Shown: positions 17,976 to 26,798, numbered from the stretch's first letter. The stretch is DNA of 64,000 nt from Blautia sp. An81 (GCF_002161285.1 NZ_NFHH01000009.1:98046-162045), one strand, 5' to 3'. Translations and numbers: made by a program. The notes: a model not told the origin generated them from the sequence alone.

Positions 17976-18042
17976 TGTAACTGTTGACATTACAAAAAAA
18001 CAGTGCTATCATTGATTGAAAGATGTAATATTTAAAGTTACA
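17976..18042 (+). promoter_or_regulatory. Macrodomain-gene promoter with two identical-format operators
   Basis: TTGACA (17984-17989), a 17-bp spacer and TATCAT (18007-18012) form a strong promoter. Two sites of the form TGTAA-N9-TTACA lie at 17976-17994, covering the -35 box, and 18024-18042, just after the predicted start. The pair brackets the promoter as repressor sites would. The cognate regulator is not identified. Confidence 0.7.
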
Positions 18043-18114
18043 ATATATTATACACATCAGATGAGAAAAAGTTTTTATTATCCAAATCATATTATGAAAG
18101 AGGTTGAAATTGTA

Positions 18115-18945
18115 ATGTTCAATAAAAAACAGGAAGAAAGACTGGATTATCTTCTGGAAGAGTTTAAAAAAGATTCTATCTGGTATAAGGACCTGGAAGT
18201 TGGGGTCAGCTATCAGGAGAAAAGAAGGGCTCTCCGTTCCCTGATGAATGTACGGATGCCAGGGAGCATGGACCAGAAGGTTCTGAAAGTGCAGGACGAT
18301 TTTCTCCAGGAAGAAGCCAGGGAAAAGGGAATTGTAACATTAGATGAAATTCCAACAGCGGAAAGGCAATATGGAAGCCAAAGACCTTTTGCAGACAAAA
18401 TTTCTGTCTGGCAGGGGGACATTACCAGACTCCAGGCAGGCGCTATTGTAAATGCGGCGAATTCCCAGATGCTGGGCTGTTTTCATCCCTGCCATGGCTG
18501 TATTGACAATGCCATCCACAGCGGAGCGGGAATCCAGCTTCGAGAGGCCTGTAATGAGTATATGAATCAAAGAAAGAGCCAGTATGGAAAGGACTATGAG
18601 GAACCCACAGGACAGGCTGTGCTTACAGAGGCCTATAATCTTCCTGCAGAGTATGTGATCCATACTGTAGGCCCTATTGTTTATGGGAGGCTGACAGAGG
18701 AGCTGAAAAATGATTTAAGAAGCTGTTATGAAAATATCCTGAAATGCTGTGCAGAACATGGGATACGTTCTGTTGCTTTCTGCTGTATCAGCACTGGAGA
18801 GTTTCGATTTCCAAACGAAGAGGCTGCTATAATCGCAGTGTCTGAAGTAAGGAAATTTCTGGAAGAGCATGAGACGGATTTTGACAGGATCATCTTTAAT
18901 GTATTTAAGGATGCGGACAGAGAGATTTATGAACAGCTTGTATAA
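18115..18945 (+). CDS. Zinc-type macrodomain protein-ADP-ribose hydrolase
   Basis: This 276-residue protein has an N-terminal helical extension (1-85) and a macrodomain with the ADP-ribose loops GDIT (101-104) and NAAN (113-116). The segment GCFHPCHGCIDNAIH (121-135) matches the Cys/His metal site of the Zn-macro subgroup, known to remove ADP-ribose from proteins. I start at 18115, where AGAGGTTG precedes the ATG; an upstream in-frame ATG has no such site. Family members often sit with lipoate or sirtuin genes; none is seen here. The doubly operated promoter suggests tight repression. Confidence 0.85.
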   Translation: MFNKKQEERLDYLLEEFKKDSIWYKDLEVGVSYQEKRRALRSLMNVRMPGSMDQKVLKVQDDFLQEEAREKGIVTLDEIPTAERQYGSQRPFADKISVWQGDITRLQAGAIVNAANSQMLGCFHPCHGCIDNAIHSGAGIQLREACNEYMNQRKSQYGKDYEEPTGQAVLTEAYNLPAEYVIHTVGPIVYGRLTEELKNDLRSCYENILKCCAEHGIRSVAFCCISTGEFRFPNEEAAIIAVSEVRKFLEEHETDFDRIIFNVFKDADREIYEQLV

Positions 18946-19143
18946 AGAGGAAAAACAGAGTGCAGAGAAAGTTATGAAGAGAGTCTGGAATTCCCCTGGA
19001 CTTTGAAAAAAGATTCTGATAGTATTATCTACATATTGTGCTGCTTTTTGACATTGCGGACAGCTTTCGGGCGGAGGCAGTGTGCATTGCTTCAAAAACG
19101 GGACAGGATGTGTGAACAGAAAATCCAGGGGGAGAGGCGTGTC

Positions 19144-20655
19144 ATGTATGAAATAATGAATGCGGATGAAGCAATACGTCTGATACGGGATGGAGATTGT
19201 ATTTGCGTCAATTCTTTTGTTGGTATTGAAAATCCGGTGGAACTTCACGAGGCAATTTATCGAAGATATCAGAGGATGCAGTCACCGCGGCATCTGACGA
19301 TTATTTCCAGCGCCGGTTTCGGGGTCTGGGATGAAGAACATAATGCAGAAGGCTATATTCGGGAGGGGGCGGTAGACAGACTGATCTGTGGTCACTTCGG
19401 AGCAATGCTGAGTACGAAGAAATTGGTGCTGGAGGACCGCTTTGAGGCTTATAATTTGCCCCTGGGCTGTATTTCTCATGCAATCCGAGCCCAGGCCGGA
19501 GGGCTGCCGGGGGCGCTTTCCAAGGTGGGACTGGATATTTTTGTAGATCCCAGGAAAGAGGGACCTGGCATTAACAGAATTTCCATCGATGATTCTCTGG
19601 TGAAACATGTGGAAGTGGATGGAGAGGAATTCCTTTACTATAAACTGCCTAAAATTACAGTTGCTTTGATAAAGGGGACTGCAGCAGACCGAAAGGGAAA
19701 TATTTCTTTTGATGATATGTTTATGTCCGGCGACGCATTATCTATCTGCCAGGCTGTAAAGGCAAACCGTGGAAAGGTGATCGTACAGGTAGACCGCCTG
19801 GTTGATACCCCATCTCGTCCCAGAAATGCTATTATTCCGGGATGTCTGGTGGACGCTATTGTGGTGGCAGAACCTGAGGAGAGAAACGAAGCCTATAAGG
19901 CTCTGACCGGAAGCTTTGAAATTCCCTATGAGGACTGGAGCATGTGGAATGAAAAAATCGACACGGTTTCCTCAAAGCAGACAAAAAACAGTGTGGTGGG
20001 CAATATAATCGGCAGACGGGCAGCAAAGGAGCTACGGGTAGATGATATTGTTAACATCGGTATTGGAATACCAGAAATGGTCTCCAGACATACCAGAAAA
20101 AACGGGATGCTGGATATGGTCACTCTTACGGTTGAGTCTGGGGGGATTGGGGGCTTCCCTGTCTCGGGAGAAGTTTTTGGAGCTATGATCGGCGCTTCTT
20201 CGGTTTATGATATGGCCAATCAGTTCGACCTTTATGATAACGGCGGCCTGGATATCTGCTTTATGGGAGCACTGGAAGTGGACAAGGAAGGAAATGTCAA
20301 TGCTCATCGGGGAACAGGGGCTTTTGCCGGAATCGGTGGTTTTGCTAATATTACGGCAAAGACACCAACGGTTGTATTCTGTATGACTTTTAATACAAAG
20401 GGCCTGGAAGTTTCCCAGAAAAAAGGCGTTGTAACAATTCATAAAGAAGGTTCTGTGCCCAAATTTGTGGACAGCGTTGGGAGCATTAGCTTTTCAGCGA
20501 AGCGGGCCATAGCCAATGGACAGAAAGTGCTGTATGTAACTGAACGCTGTGTTTTTCGGTTGACACCAAAAGGGTTAAAACTAATAGAGGTCTATCCTGG
20601 CGTGGATATGGAAAGAGATATTCTTGGGAGGCTGCCTTTTGAGGTAGAAAAATAA
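19144..20655 (+). CDS. Acyl-CoA:carboxylate CoA-transferase (family I)
   Basis: This is a 503-residue fused alpha-beta CoA-transferase. The N-terminal half resembles subunit A. The C-terminal half carries the catalytic glutamate in VESGGIGGFP (Glu331), followed by GGFANIT near the C-terminus. Such enzymes move CoA between short-chain acids, for example propionate/acetate or acetoacetate/acetate; the substrate is not certain. I start at 19144 after GGGGGAGAGG; a longer frame back to 19003 has no ribosome site and low-complexity residues. It appears as a single-gene unit next to the macrodomain gene and upstream of the IS200 element. Confidence 0.85.
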   Translation: MYEIMNADEAIRLIRDGDCICVNSFVGIENPVELHEAIYRRYQRMQSPRHLTIISSAGFGVWDEEHNAEGYIREGAVDRLICGHFGAMLSTKKLVLEDRFEAYNLPLGCISHAIRAQAGGLPGALSKVGLDIFVDPRKEGPGINRISIDDSLVKHVEVDGEEFLYYKLPKITVALIKGTAADRKGNISFDDMFMSGDALSICQAVKANRGKVIVQVDRLVDTPSRPRNAIIPGCLVDAIVVAEPEERNEAYKALTGSFEIPYEDWSMWNEKIDTVSSKQTKNSVVGNIIGRRAAKELRVDDIVNIGIGIPEMVSRHTRKNGMLDMVTLTVESGGIGGFPVSGEVFGAMIGASSVYDMANQFDLYDNGGLDICFMGALEVDKEGNVNAHRGTGAFAGIGGFANITAKTPTVVFCMTFNTKGLEVSQKKGVVTIHKEGSVPKFVDSVGSISFSAKRAIANGQKVLYVTERCVFRLTPKGLKLIEVYPGVDMERDILGRLPFEVEK

Positions 20656-20816
20656 TACATTAGGACCTCAATATTAGGGAATATAATATCACCCCGGATT
20701 CAAAACTGCACAGGGATTGAATCATAGGAGGGTACATTCCCCGATGCTTGCATCGTAACTTGCTTAACGATACATGAGAAAAGTGATAGAATGTAAGCGG
20801 GAAGGAGAAGTTGTAG

Positions 20817-21281
20817 ATGAGTGAAAATATCCACAAATCACACAACGTATCAAGGCTTATGTATCATTTTGTATTTCCGACAAAGTATCGGAGAGTAGTA
20901 GTAGACAATGAAGTAGAAGAAGTAATCAAAGAAATATGTATAGAAATAAGTAAAAGATATGAACTTTATTTTCTGGAAATAGGAACGGATAAAGATCATG
21001 TGCATTTTCTAATCCAGTCAGTACCAAGCTATAGTCCAATGCAAATAGTGAAGATCGTAAAAAGTATTACTGCACGAGAAATATTTGCAAGATGTCCCGA
21101 AGTGAAGAAAAAATTATGGGGAGGAAATTTTTGGTCATCCGGATACTATGTAGCAACGGTAAGTGAGCATGGGAATGAAGATGTGATAGCAAATTATGTA
21201 AAGAATCAAGGGAATGAGTATAAGAAATTATTCCGAAATACAGGACTGGATGGGCAAATGAGCCTATTCGATTATATGTAA
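20817..21281 (+). CDS. tnpA: IS200-type Y1 HUH transposase TnpA
   Basis: This 154-residue single-strand transposase has the metal-binding HUH motif at His61-Val-His63 (DKDHVHFLIQ) and the catalytic tyrosine in GYYVATVSEHG (Tyr110 or 111). It would cut and join the top strand at the hairpin ends of the element. The gene is intact and full length. It has an AGGAGAAG ribosome site. Expression is often kept low in this family; a hairpin just upstream (GATGC/GCATC at 20742-20753) may contribute. Confidence 0.92.
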   Translation: MSENIHKSHNVSRLMYHFVFPTKYRRVVVDNEVEEVIKEICIEISKRYELYFLEIGTDKDHVHFLIQSVPSYSPMQIVKIVKSITAREIFARCPEVKKKLWGGNFWSSGYYVATVSEHGNEDVIANYVKNQGNEYKKLFRNTGLDGQMSLFDYM

Positions 21282-21311
21282 AAGCAGAGACAAACAAATT
21301 CGCATACCCCG

Positions 21312-21493
21312 CTTTCGCGCTTGCGGGAGCAAGAGCGAAAGGCAAGTGCTGTGAGCGGCGACGTAGGAGCCGAGCACAGTGCTTGAGTGCTTGCACCGGG
21401 GTAGTTGATTCCCCATACCGTACGCGACTTTGTTCAATTCGGAAAAACCGAAAGTGTGCTGAATAAGGGGGCACAAAGTATGCCCTCTTATTC
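21312..21493 (+). other. Chain of five hairpins downstream of IS200 tnpA
   Basis: In order: 21312-21341 (12 bp with one internal mismatch), 21344-21384 (10 bp with two GU pairs plus GGC/GCC), 21398-21414 (GGGG/CCCC), 21438-21452 (TTCGG/CCGAA) and 21461-21493 (13 bp). Only the last is expected for an IS200 right end. The rest may be a structured RNA. Confidence 0.6.
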
Positions 21494-21519
21494 AACCCAC
21501 CTTCGCTTCTTTCCTTAAT

Positions 21520-22146
21520 AACTATGCAGACGACCTAATTATCATGGTAGGAAGTAAGCAGGCAGCAGAGCGGGTAATGAAAAGCGTTACCCGATTTATC
21601 GAGAAAAAGCTGGGACTGAAAGTAAATGCTGAAAAGAGCAAGGTGGACAAGCCCAAAGGAATCAAGTATCTCGGATTTGGATTTTACTTTGACACATTTG
21701 CCAAAGGATATAAAGCCAGACCGCACTCGAAAGCAATAGCGAAATTTAAAGTACAGATGAAGAAACTGACATGCAGAAGCTGGGGAGTGAGCAACAGCTA
21801 CAAAGTGCAGAAACTGAACCAGCTCATCCGAGGATGGATAAACTACTTCAAAATCGGGAGCATGAAGGGATTATGTGAGCGTCTGGATAGTAATATACGC
21901 TACCGCCTGCGGATGTGTATTTGGAAACACTGGAAAACACCGCGGAATAGGGCAAAGAACCTGATGAAGCTGGACGTGCCCCGATGGGCGGCATATAATA
22001 TCGCCTACTGCGGAAACCGATATGCGCGGCTTGCTCATAACGGCTGGGTACATAAAGCAATAAGCAACGAAAGACTAGCCGCATTTGGGCTAGTCTCCAT
22101 GAGCAACAACTACGCCGAGAGGCGTGTCGTATGTGAAGTTGATTGA
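21520..22146 (+). pseudogene. ltrA: Group II intron reverse transcriptase/maturase, C-terminal remnant
   Basis: The frame starts within the reverse transcriptase catalytic box: NYADDLIIMVGS, coded from 21520, followed by FIEKKLGLKVN and the maturase domain X (RGWINYFKIG, LRMCIWKHWK, PRWAAYNIAYCG). Roughly the first half of the protein, fingers and palm before YADD, is missing, and the upstream DNA is the IS200 right end. It cannot encode an active enzyme. The 3' side of the intron (domains V and VI) is intact, so this is a 5'-truncated intron copy. Confidence 0.88.
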
Positions 22147-22225
22147 ACCGCCGCTTGCGGAACCGCATGAGCGGTGGTGTGAGAGGTCGGAAATTCCTCA
22201 ACTAGAGGAATTTCCTCCTACTCGA
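22147..22225 (+). ncRNA. Group II intron domains V and VI, 3' end of the intron
   Basis: The ACCGCCGC...GCGGTGGT stem is the catalytic domain V. GGAAATTCCTC pairs with GAGGAATTTCC as domain VI, and the intron ends near CTACTCGAT at about 22225. The 3' end lies 3 bp from the stop codon of the convergent LacI-type gene. Confidence 0.8.
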
Positions 22226-22227
22226 TT

Positions 22228-24405
22228 CTAAATCTCCAAATCGTGGTCGAGCATGTGCTGTGCGCGGGTGAGGGCTTCCTCTACGGTCAAGAGACCGGAG
22301 GTGACATTTTTTACAGCGGAACCGATGATGTTCAAAAAGCGTTTCTCGTCAAAGGGTTTGGGATTGGTCTCAGGCAGCCGTTTGGTGCGGGACAGGGAGA
22401 AACAATCCTTAGAAAATTCCAGCCATGGGAATGTGTTGATGATGTCATACTTGTTGTAGGTCTTGACACAGGGGGAAACACTTCCCAGCGCAGCCATCGC
22501 GGAGGCAACCGGTTCCCGGGTAATCCACTTGATGAAAGCCAGGGCGTTCTTTGGATGCCGGCTGTATCTGGAGACAGCGAGAGAACCTCCTCCATAGATG
22601 GGATTCCTGCCTGGAACCATGGCGAAACCTACGTTCCCCACGATCTTGGAATTGTACCCGAGGATTTCAGAGGCATAGTTGCTGAAATTGATCATCATGG
22701 CGACGTTTCCATTTGCAAAATCCTTTGCGGTATTGGTCCACCACTTTGAAGTCTTTCCAGGTGCGTATTTCTGCGCTTCCACCAGTTCCTCCAGGGCTTT
22801 CTTCCCAATCTCATTCTGCAGGACGATTCGTCCGCTCTCGTCATAGAGATTGTCCTTATGGCTGAAGAAACGGGCGAGAAATTCCGTTGCTGCGACGCCG
22901 GTGTTCCCAAGGGTGAGGTGCGTCCCGTAACGGACATTGCTGTCGAATCCAGTTCCTTCTGTAAAGAATGCCGCAATCTGATTGTATTCTCGAAATGTCC
23001 GAGGAACCGTCAGTTCCTGTCTGTATTTTTCCTGATAAATCCGTTTCACTGCGATGTTCTCAAAAAGATCCTTTCTGTAAAACAACAGTTGGGAGCTGGG
23101 GGAAAAAGGCAGTGCATAGATCTTATTTCTTACATAGCAGTATTTGTCCTCCAGGGTCGGCAGATATTCGGAAAAGACATGTTTGATATCTGGATCGATC
23201 TCCTCAAGCGGGAGCAAGAGCTGTTCGGAAAACCAGGACAGCCAGGTGACATCGATCCGAAAGATGTCATAAAGGCTGGACATGGCGGGATCCGCAAACT
23301 GCTCATAGATCTCATCGTAGGAATAGACGGCGATTTTCACCTTCGTCCCTGTCTTTTCGGTGTAAAACTGTGCCATTCCCTGCATAATGATGGATTCCGG
23401 GCTGTCCAGTGCCAGAATATTCAGGCAGTCTGCCTTGTCATTTTGAATATCGATGTTTTTCCAGTTGCGCTCCCCATCATTGTCGAAAATATGGTCCTCA
23501 GGAGCGGATTCGCCTTTGAAATGAATGATGTCCGAAGCTACCTCTCTGCCGAGAAGGCTATAATTCAACTCATATTTTTTAAAGTCCTTTTCGGGAAGGG
23601 AGACGACAGGGGACAGAGTGTGGATATCCACCTGGTTTTCCGAAAAAAAGGATTGGGTCAGCTGCCGTATTTTTTCAGCAAATCCAATATTTGTAGTGAC
23701 GATCACGTCAATTTCTTCCTCAGAGGCAAAAAGGTTCAGGACACTGTGAGAAACCTGATCAATGTCTGTGGTAACTTGTAAAATATTTCCACAGAATTCT
23801 TTTTCTGTTTCCTGCAGGAAACCCTTCAGATACTCAGCTTCATTGGAATATTTTTCGGATTCCGTGATTACGACGATATTCCGGTAATTTTTGGAAAGAA
23901 TTTTTTTTGCCATATGGATTCCGGCAAGCTTGTAATCGAATCCATAATAATCGGCGGGAAACCCGGGACGCCGTTCTACGAAGCGGACATTGTTGAGACC
24001 TGAATGCTGATAAAGATTGTTTCTGCGGTTTAAGCAGGTGATCACGGCGATGCCGCAGACCATTACAGATTTTGCTTTCTGGATCATTTCCAGCTCGGTC
24101 TGGGGACTGTTGTTGGAGAGGTATAGTTCCGTGGAATATCCGTGACCGTCTGCATAATATTTCAGGCTGTTAAAAAATTCCCGATACTGCCTGCATTCCA
24201 CCGTGGGTAGGATGACCCCGATGATCTTTCCGGCTCCTTTTCTCAAAATTCGTGCCTGCTCGTTGATTGTATATCCTAGCTTGCGAGCAGCTTCTTCCAC
24301 AATACGTATTTTTTCGCTACTGACATTTCCTTTTCCGTTCAGAACATTAGAAACAGTGCCCTGGGATACCCCTGCTAATTTTGCTACATCAAGAATCGTT
24401 GCCAT
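22228..24405 (-). CDS. LacI-type repressor fused to an extracellular-type solute-binding domain
   Basis: This 725-residue protein has three parts. Residues 1-55 are a LacI helix-turn-helix (ATILDVAKLAGVSQGTVSNVLNG) with hinge. About 58-300 is the usual type I periplasmic-binding fold. About 328-720 is a second, family 1 solute-binding domain (LDSPESIIMQGMAQFYTEKTG, YALPFSPSSQLLFYRKDLF, GGGSLAVSRYSRHP). There is no signal peptide, so all of it is cytoplasmic. The start at 24405 follows AGGA; an upstream in-frame ATG lacks a site. It diverges from an ABC import operon, and four operator-like palindromes lie between them. It probably senses an imported ligand. Confidence 0.88.
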   Translation of the reverse strand: MATILDVAKLAGVSQGTVSNVLNGKGNVSSEKIRIVEEAARKLGYTINEQARILRKGAGKIIGVILPTVECRQYREFFNSLKYYADGHGYSTELYLSNNSPQTELEMIQKAKSVMVCGIAVITCLNRRNNLYQHSGLNNVRFVERRPGFPADYYGFDYKLAGIHMAKKILSKNYRNIVVITESEKYSNEAEYLKGFLQETEKEFCGNILQVTTDIDQVSHSVLNLFASEEEIDVIVTTNIGFAEKIRQLTQSFFSENQVDIHTLSPVVSLPEKDFKKYELNYSLLGREVASDIIHFKGESAPEDHIFDNDGERNWKNIDIQNDKADCLNILALDSPESIIMQGMAQFYTEKTGTKVKIAVYSYDEIYEQFADPAMSSLYDIFRIDVTWLSWFSEQLLLPLEEIDPDIKHVFSEYLPTLEDKYCYVRNKIYALPFSPSSQLLFYRKDLFENIAVKRIYQEKYRQELTVPRTFREYNQIAAFFTEGTGFDSNVRYGTHLTLGNTGVAATEFLARFFSHKDNLYDESGRIVLQNEIGKKALEELVEAQKYAPGKTSKWWTNTAKDFANGNVAMMINFSNYASEILGYNSKIVGNVGFAMVPGRNPIYGGGSLAVSRYSRHPKNALAFIKWITREPVASAMAALGSVSPCVKTYNKYDIINTFPWLEFSKDCFSLSRTKRLPETNPKPFDEKRFLNIIGSAVKNVTSGLLTVEEALTRAQHMLDHDLEI

Positions 24406-24427
24406 AGTTTTATCCTGTCTTTCCTTT

Positions 24428-24441
24428 TTATAACGTTTTAA
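24428..24441 (-). promoter_or_regulatory. LacI-type operator O1 at the regulator's own promoter
   Basis: TTATAACGTTTTAA, a near-palindrome with the central CG typical of LacI-family sites. It lies just downstream of a TATAAT (24446-24451, minus strand) and 23 bp before the start codon, as expected for autoregulation. Confidence 0.65.
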
Positions 24442-24523
24442 ATAAATTATACAATATTTCGTTGGGTTTTGCATTCGTTTTTTTTCTTCAAAAAAAGTAT
24501 GGAGCGCATGGTTTTATGTAAAA

Positions 24524-24537
24524 TTATAACGTTATAA
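24524..24537. promoter_or_regulatory. LacI-type operator O2, perfect palindrome
   Basis: TTATAACGTTATAA is a perfect 14-bp palindrome in the middle of the divergent intergenic region. Confidence 0.7.
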
Positions 24538-24622
24538 AAATGCATAATGTAAAATCAAGGTAAATTGGCATAAAAAAATAGGTTAAAACGAGATTTTATT
24601 GTGAAAAATGTCAGATTATATA

Positions 24623-24651
24623 TTGACACGTTATAATACTAATGCTATAAT
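24623..24651 (+). promoter_or_regulatory. ABC-operon promoter with overlapping operator O3
   Basis: TTGACA (24623-24628), a 17-bp spacer and TATAAT (24646-24651). O3, TTGACACGTTATAA (24623-24636), overlaps the -35 box and matches the perfect operator at 11 of 14 positions. Repressor bound here would block polymerase. Confidence 0.75.
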
Positions 24652-24671
24652 TAGCTTGCAGTAAATAAAAA

Positions 24672-24685
24672 ATGACACGATATAA
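24672..24685 (+). promoter_or_regulatory. LacI-type operator O4 in the leader
   Basis: ATGACACGATATAA shares TGACACGWTATAA with O3 and the central CG. It sits between the predicted transcript start and the ribosome site of the lipoprotein gene. Confidence 0.5.
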
Positions 24686-24703
24686 TTTTAGGAGGTAAAA
24701 ACT

Positions 24704-25741
24704 ATGAAGAGAGTGTTAGCTGCATTACTTACTGGAACAATGTTGGTTGCAATGGGATGTGTTGCGGTACAGACAGAAGAGACAGAAGAGGTGGATAAGA
24801 ACGAGACCATCGTAGTCTATACCAACAACGGTGGAGAAGGACGAGAGCAGTGGCTGGTTGATCGGGCAGCAGAGGAAGGCTACAACGTACAGGTGGTTCA
24901 TGGCGGCGCATCGGAGATTACCCAGCGTCTGATCGCAGAGAAGAACAATCCTCTCTGTGATGTGATCTTCGGTCTGAATAACATTGAATATGAAAAACTG
25001 AAAGCCAATGACCTGTTGGAAGCATGGGAACCCAATTGGACGGACGGCGTAGATGAGAGCCTGATTGATGCTGACGGGTTATATTATCCGGTTACGACAA
25101 CACCGCTTGTGCTGATCGGGAACGCAGAGTATGAGGATATGCCTTCCGATTGGATCGATCTGGTGGATGAGAAATACAAAGGGCTGTACCAGCTCCATGC
25201 ACTGAACGGCGGAACCGCCCAGACGGTATATGCAAGTATTATCAGCCGCTATCCGGATCCGGAAGGGGAACTGGGAATTTCTGAGGAAGGCTGGGAGATT
25301 GCGGCAGCGTTCCTGGGGAATGCCCACAATATTGTGGAAGGCGAAGATTCCATCGGAGATGTCATCGACGGAACCTATCCCATGGACGAGCACTGGGCTT
25401 CCGGTGTGATCACAGAGCAGAATGAGCGTGACTACAAATTCCAGATTATGACGCCGGAGGTTGGAGAGCCGTTCGTTGTGGAATCTGTAGCCATCGCCAA
25501 AGGTACTGAAAAGTACGATCTCTGTGTGGATTTCCTGAACTGGCTTGGAAGCTCTGACATTCAGCTGGAGTGGTCCAACGAATTTGGTACAATTCCCTGC
25601 CAGGCAGACGCGTTGGATAACGTATCCGACGATCTGAAGGAACTGATGGATATGTTGACACCGCAGGATCTGGATTGGGCGTTCATCGCTGAAAACATCG
25701 ATGCCTGGGTAGAGAAAGCAGAGCTTGAATTTATTCAGTAA
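24704..25741 (+). CDS. ABC transporter solute-binding lipoprotein (AfuA/FbpA-like)
   Basis: This 345-residue protein has a signal peptide with lipobox ending AMGC (Cys19). A family 1/iron-type binding fold follows: ETIVVYTNNGGEGREQW, ITQRLIAEKNNPLCDVIFG, YPVTTTPLVLIGN. It would be anchored outside the membrane and deliver ligand to the permease encoded next. Relatives bind iron(III), 2-aminoethylphosphonate, thiamine or sugar phosphates, so sequence alone does not give the ligand. The phosphodiesterase in the operon points to a phosphorylated compound. AGGAGG precedes the ATG. Confidence 0.87.
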   Translation: MKRVLAALLTGTMLVAMGCVAVQTEETEEVDKNETIVVYTNNGGEGREQWLVDRAAEEGYNVQVVHGGASEITQRLIAEKNNPLCDVIFGLNNIEYEKLKANDLLEAWEPNWTDGVDESLIDADGLYYPVTTTPLVLIGNAEYEDMPSDWIDLVDEKYKGLYQLHALNGGTAQTVYASIISRYPDPEGELGISEEGWEIAAAFLGNAHNIVEGEDSIGDVIDGTYPMDEHWASGVITEQNERDYKFQIMTPEVGEPFVVESVAIAKGTEKYDLCVDFLNWLGSSDIQLEWSNEFGTIPCQADALDNVSDDLKELMDMLTPQDLDWAFIAENIDAWVEKAELEFIQ

Positions 25742-25779
25742 TTGTCTCGTCAAATATGGTTTAGATAGGAGAGCAGACC

Positions 25780-26784
25780 ATGGTAAAATTTGAAAATGTT
25801 GAAATCAAATACGGCAATTTTGTGGCAATGAACAATCTGAATCTGGACATCAAGGAAGGTGAGTTTTTCACCTTCCTGGGTCCCAGCGGATGCGGAAAGA
25901 CCACCTCCTTAAGGGCGTTGGTAGGTTTTATCAAGCCCTCTAAGGGAAGAGTTCTGGTGGCTGGAAAGGATATCACGAATCTGCCGGTGGAGAGCAGGAA
26001 TATCGGAATGGTATTCCAGAGCTATGCCTTGTTCCCCACGATGACGGTCTATGAGAATATTGCCTTCGGAATGAAGGTAAAAAAGATGTCCAAGTCGGAG
26101 ATCAGCAGAAAGGTGCATGAGGTTGCTGACAAAATCAAGATCACAGAGGAGCAGCTTCAGAAAAATGTATCTGAACTGTCAGGCGGACAGCAGCAGAGGG
26201 TGGCGCTAGCCAGGGCGATCGTTTTGGAACCAAAGATCCTCTGTCTGGACGAGCCGTTATCCAACCTGGATGCCAAGCTCAGAATCGACATGCGGCTTGA
26301 GCTGAAGCGCCTCCAGAAGGATCTTGGCATTACGACACTTTATGTCACCCATGACCAAGAGGAGGCTCTGACTCTTTCTGACAGGATCGCGGTATTTAAT
26401 AATGGATACATAGAACAAGTGGGAACACCTTATGAAATCTATAATTCCTCAAAGAGCGAATTCGTCTGCGATTTTATCGGAGATATCAACAGGTTTGGGA
26501 CCGGGATCCTGACTTTCATTAATGAACAGATGGGAACAAAGCTGGATACCGCAAAAACCGGTTTTGTACGGATTGAAAAATGCGTGGATACCAGCAAGCC
26601 GGATCATGCAAAGATCCATGGAATTGTCACAGATTTGGAATTCAATGGAATTCTGACCAAATATACGATTTCCTGTATGGGACAAAAGGTCAAATATCTG
26701 GAAAAAAATGACGGATATAAATACTACAAAGAAGGCGATTCCATCGATCTGTATATTGATCCTCGCGATATCATGCAATTTTAA
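25780..26784 (+). CDS. ABC transporter ATPase (AfuC/PotA-like)
   Basis: This 334-residue ATPase shows Walker A GPSGCGKTT (34-42), Q-loop VFQSYALFP, signature LSGGQQQR, Walker B CLDEPLSNLDAK and the H-loop VTHDQEEA. After residue 235 is a regulatory OB-like (TOBE) tail. It powers the double permease encoded 14 bp downstream. The gene order binding protein-ATPase-permease is unlike FbpA-B-C but is used by aminoethylphosphonate-type systems. All residues needed for ATP hydrolysis are present. Confidence 0.93.
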   Translation: MVKFENVEIKYGNFVAMNNLNLDIKEGEFFTFLGPSGCGKTTSLRALVGFIKPSKGRVLVAGKDITNLPVESRNIGMVFQSYALFPTMTVYENIAFGMKVKKMSKSEISRKVHEVADKIKITEEQLQKNVSELSGGQQQRVALARAIVLEPKILCLDEPLSNLDAKLRIDMRLELKRLQKDLGITTLYVTHDQEEALTLSDRIAVFNNGYIEQVGTPYEIYNSSKSEFVCDFIGDINRFGTGILTFINEQMGTKLDTAKTGFVRIEKCVDTSKPDHAKIHGIVTDLEFNGILTKYTISCMGQKVKYLEKNDGYKYYKEGDSIDLYIDPRDIMQF

Positions 26785-26798
26785 AGGAGGAATCTACT

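Larger units (their letters stand above)
20660..21497 (+). mobile_element. IS200-type element with an unusually structured 3' region
   Basis: The element contains one tnpA gene. The left end has a GATTCAA/TTGAATC hairpin (20697-20723). The right end has a 13-bp hairpin (21461-21493) followed by TTCAA, consistent with single-strand hairpin recognition by TnpA. There is no tnpB. About 180 nt between tnpA and the right hairpin hold several further hairpins. Exact ends cannot be proven from one copy. The right end abuts a truncated group II intron. Confidence 0.7.

Noticed and set aside
20660..22225. IStron (intron-transposon chimera)
   Set aside because: Known IStrons combine an IS605-type element with a group I intron inside the element. 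Here the intron is group II, truncated, and lies outside the IS right end.
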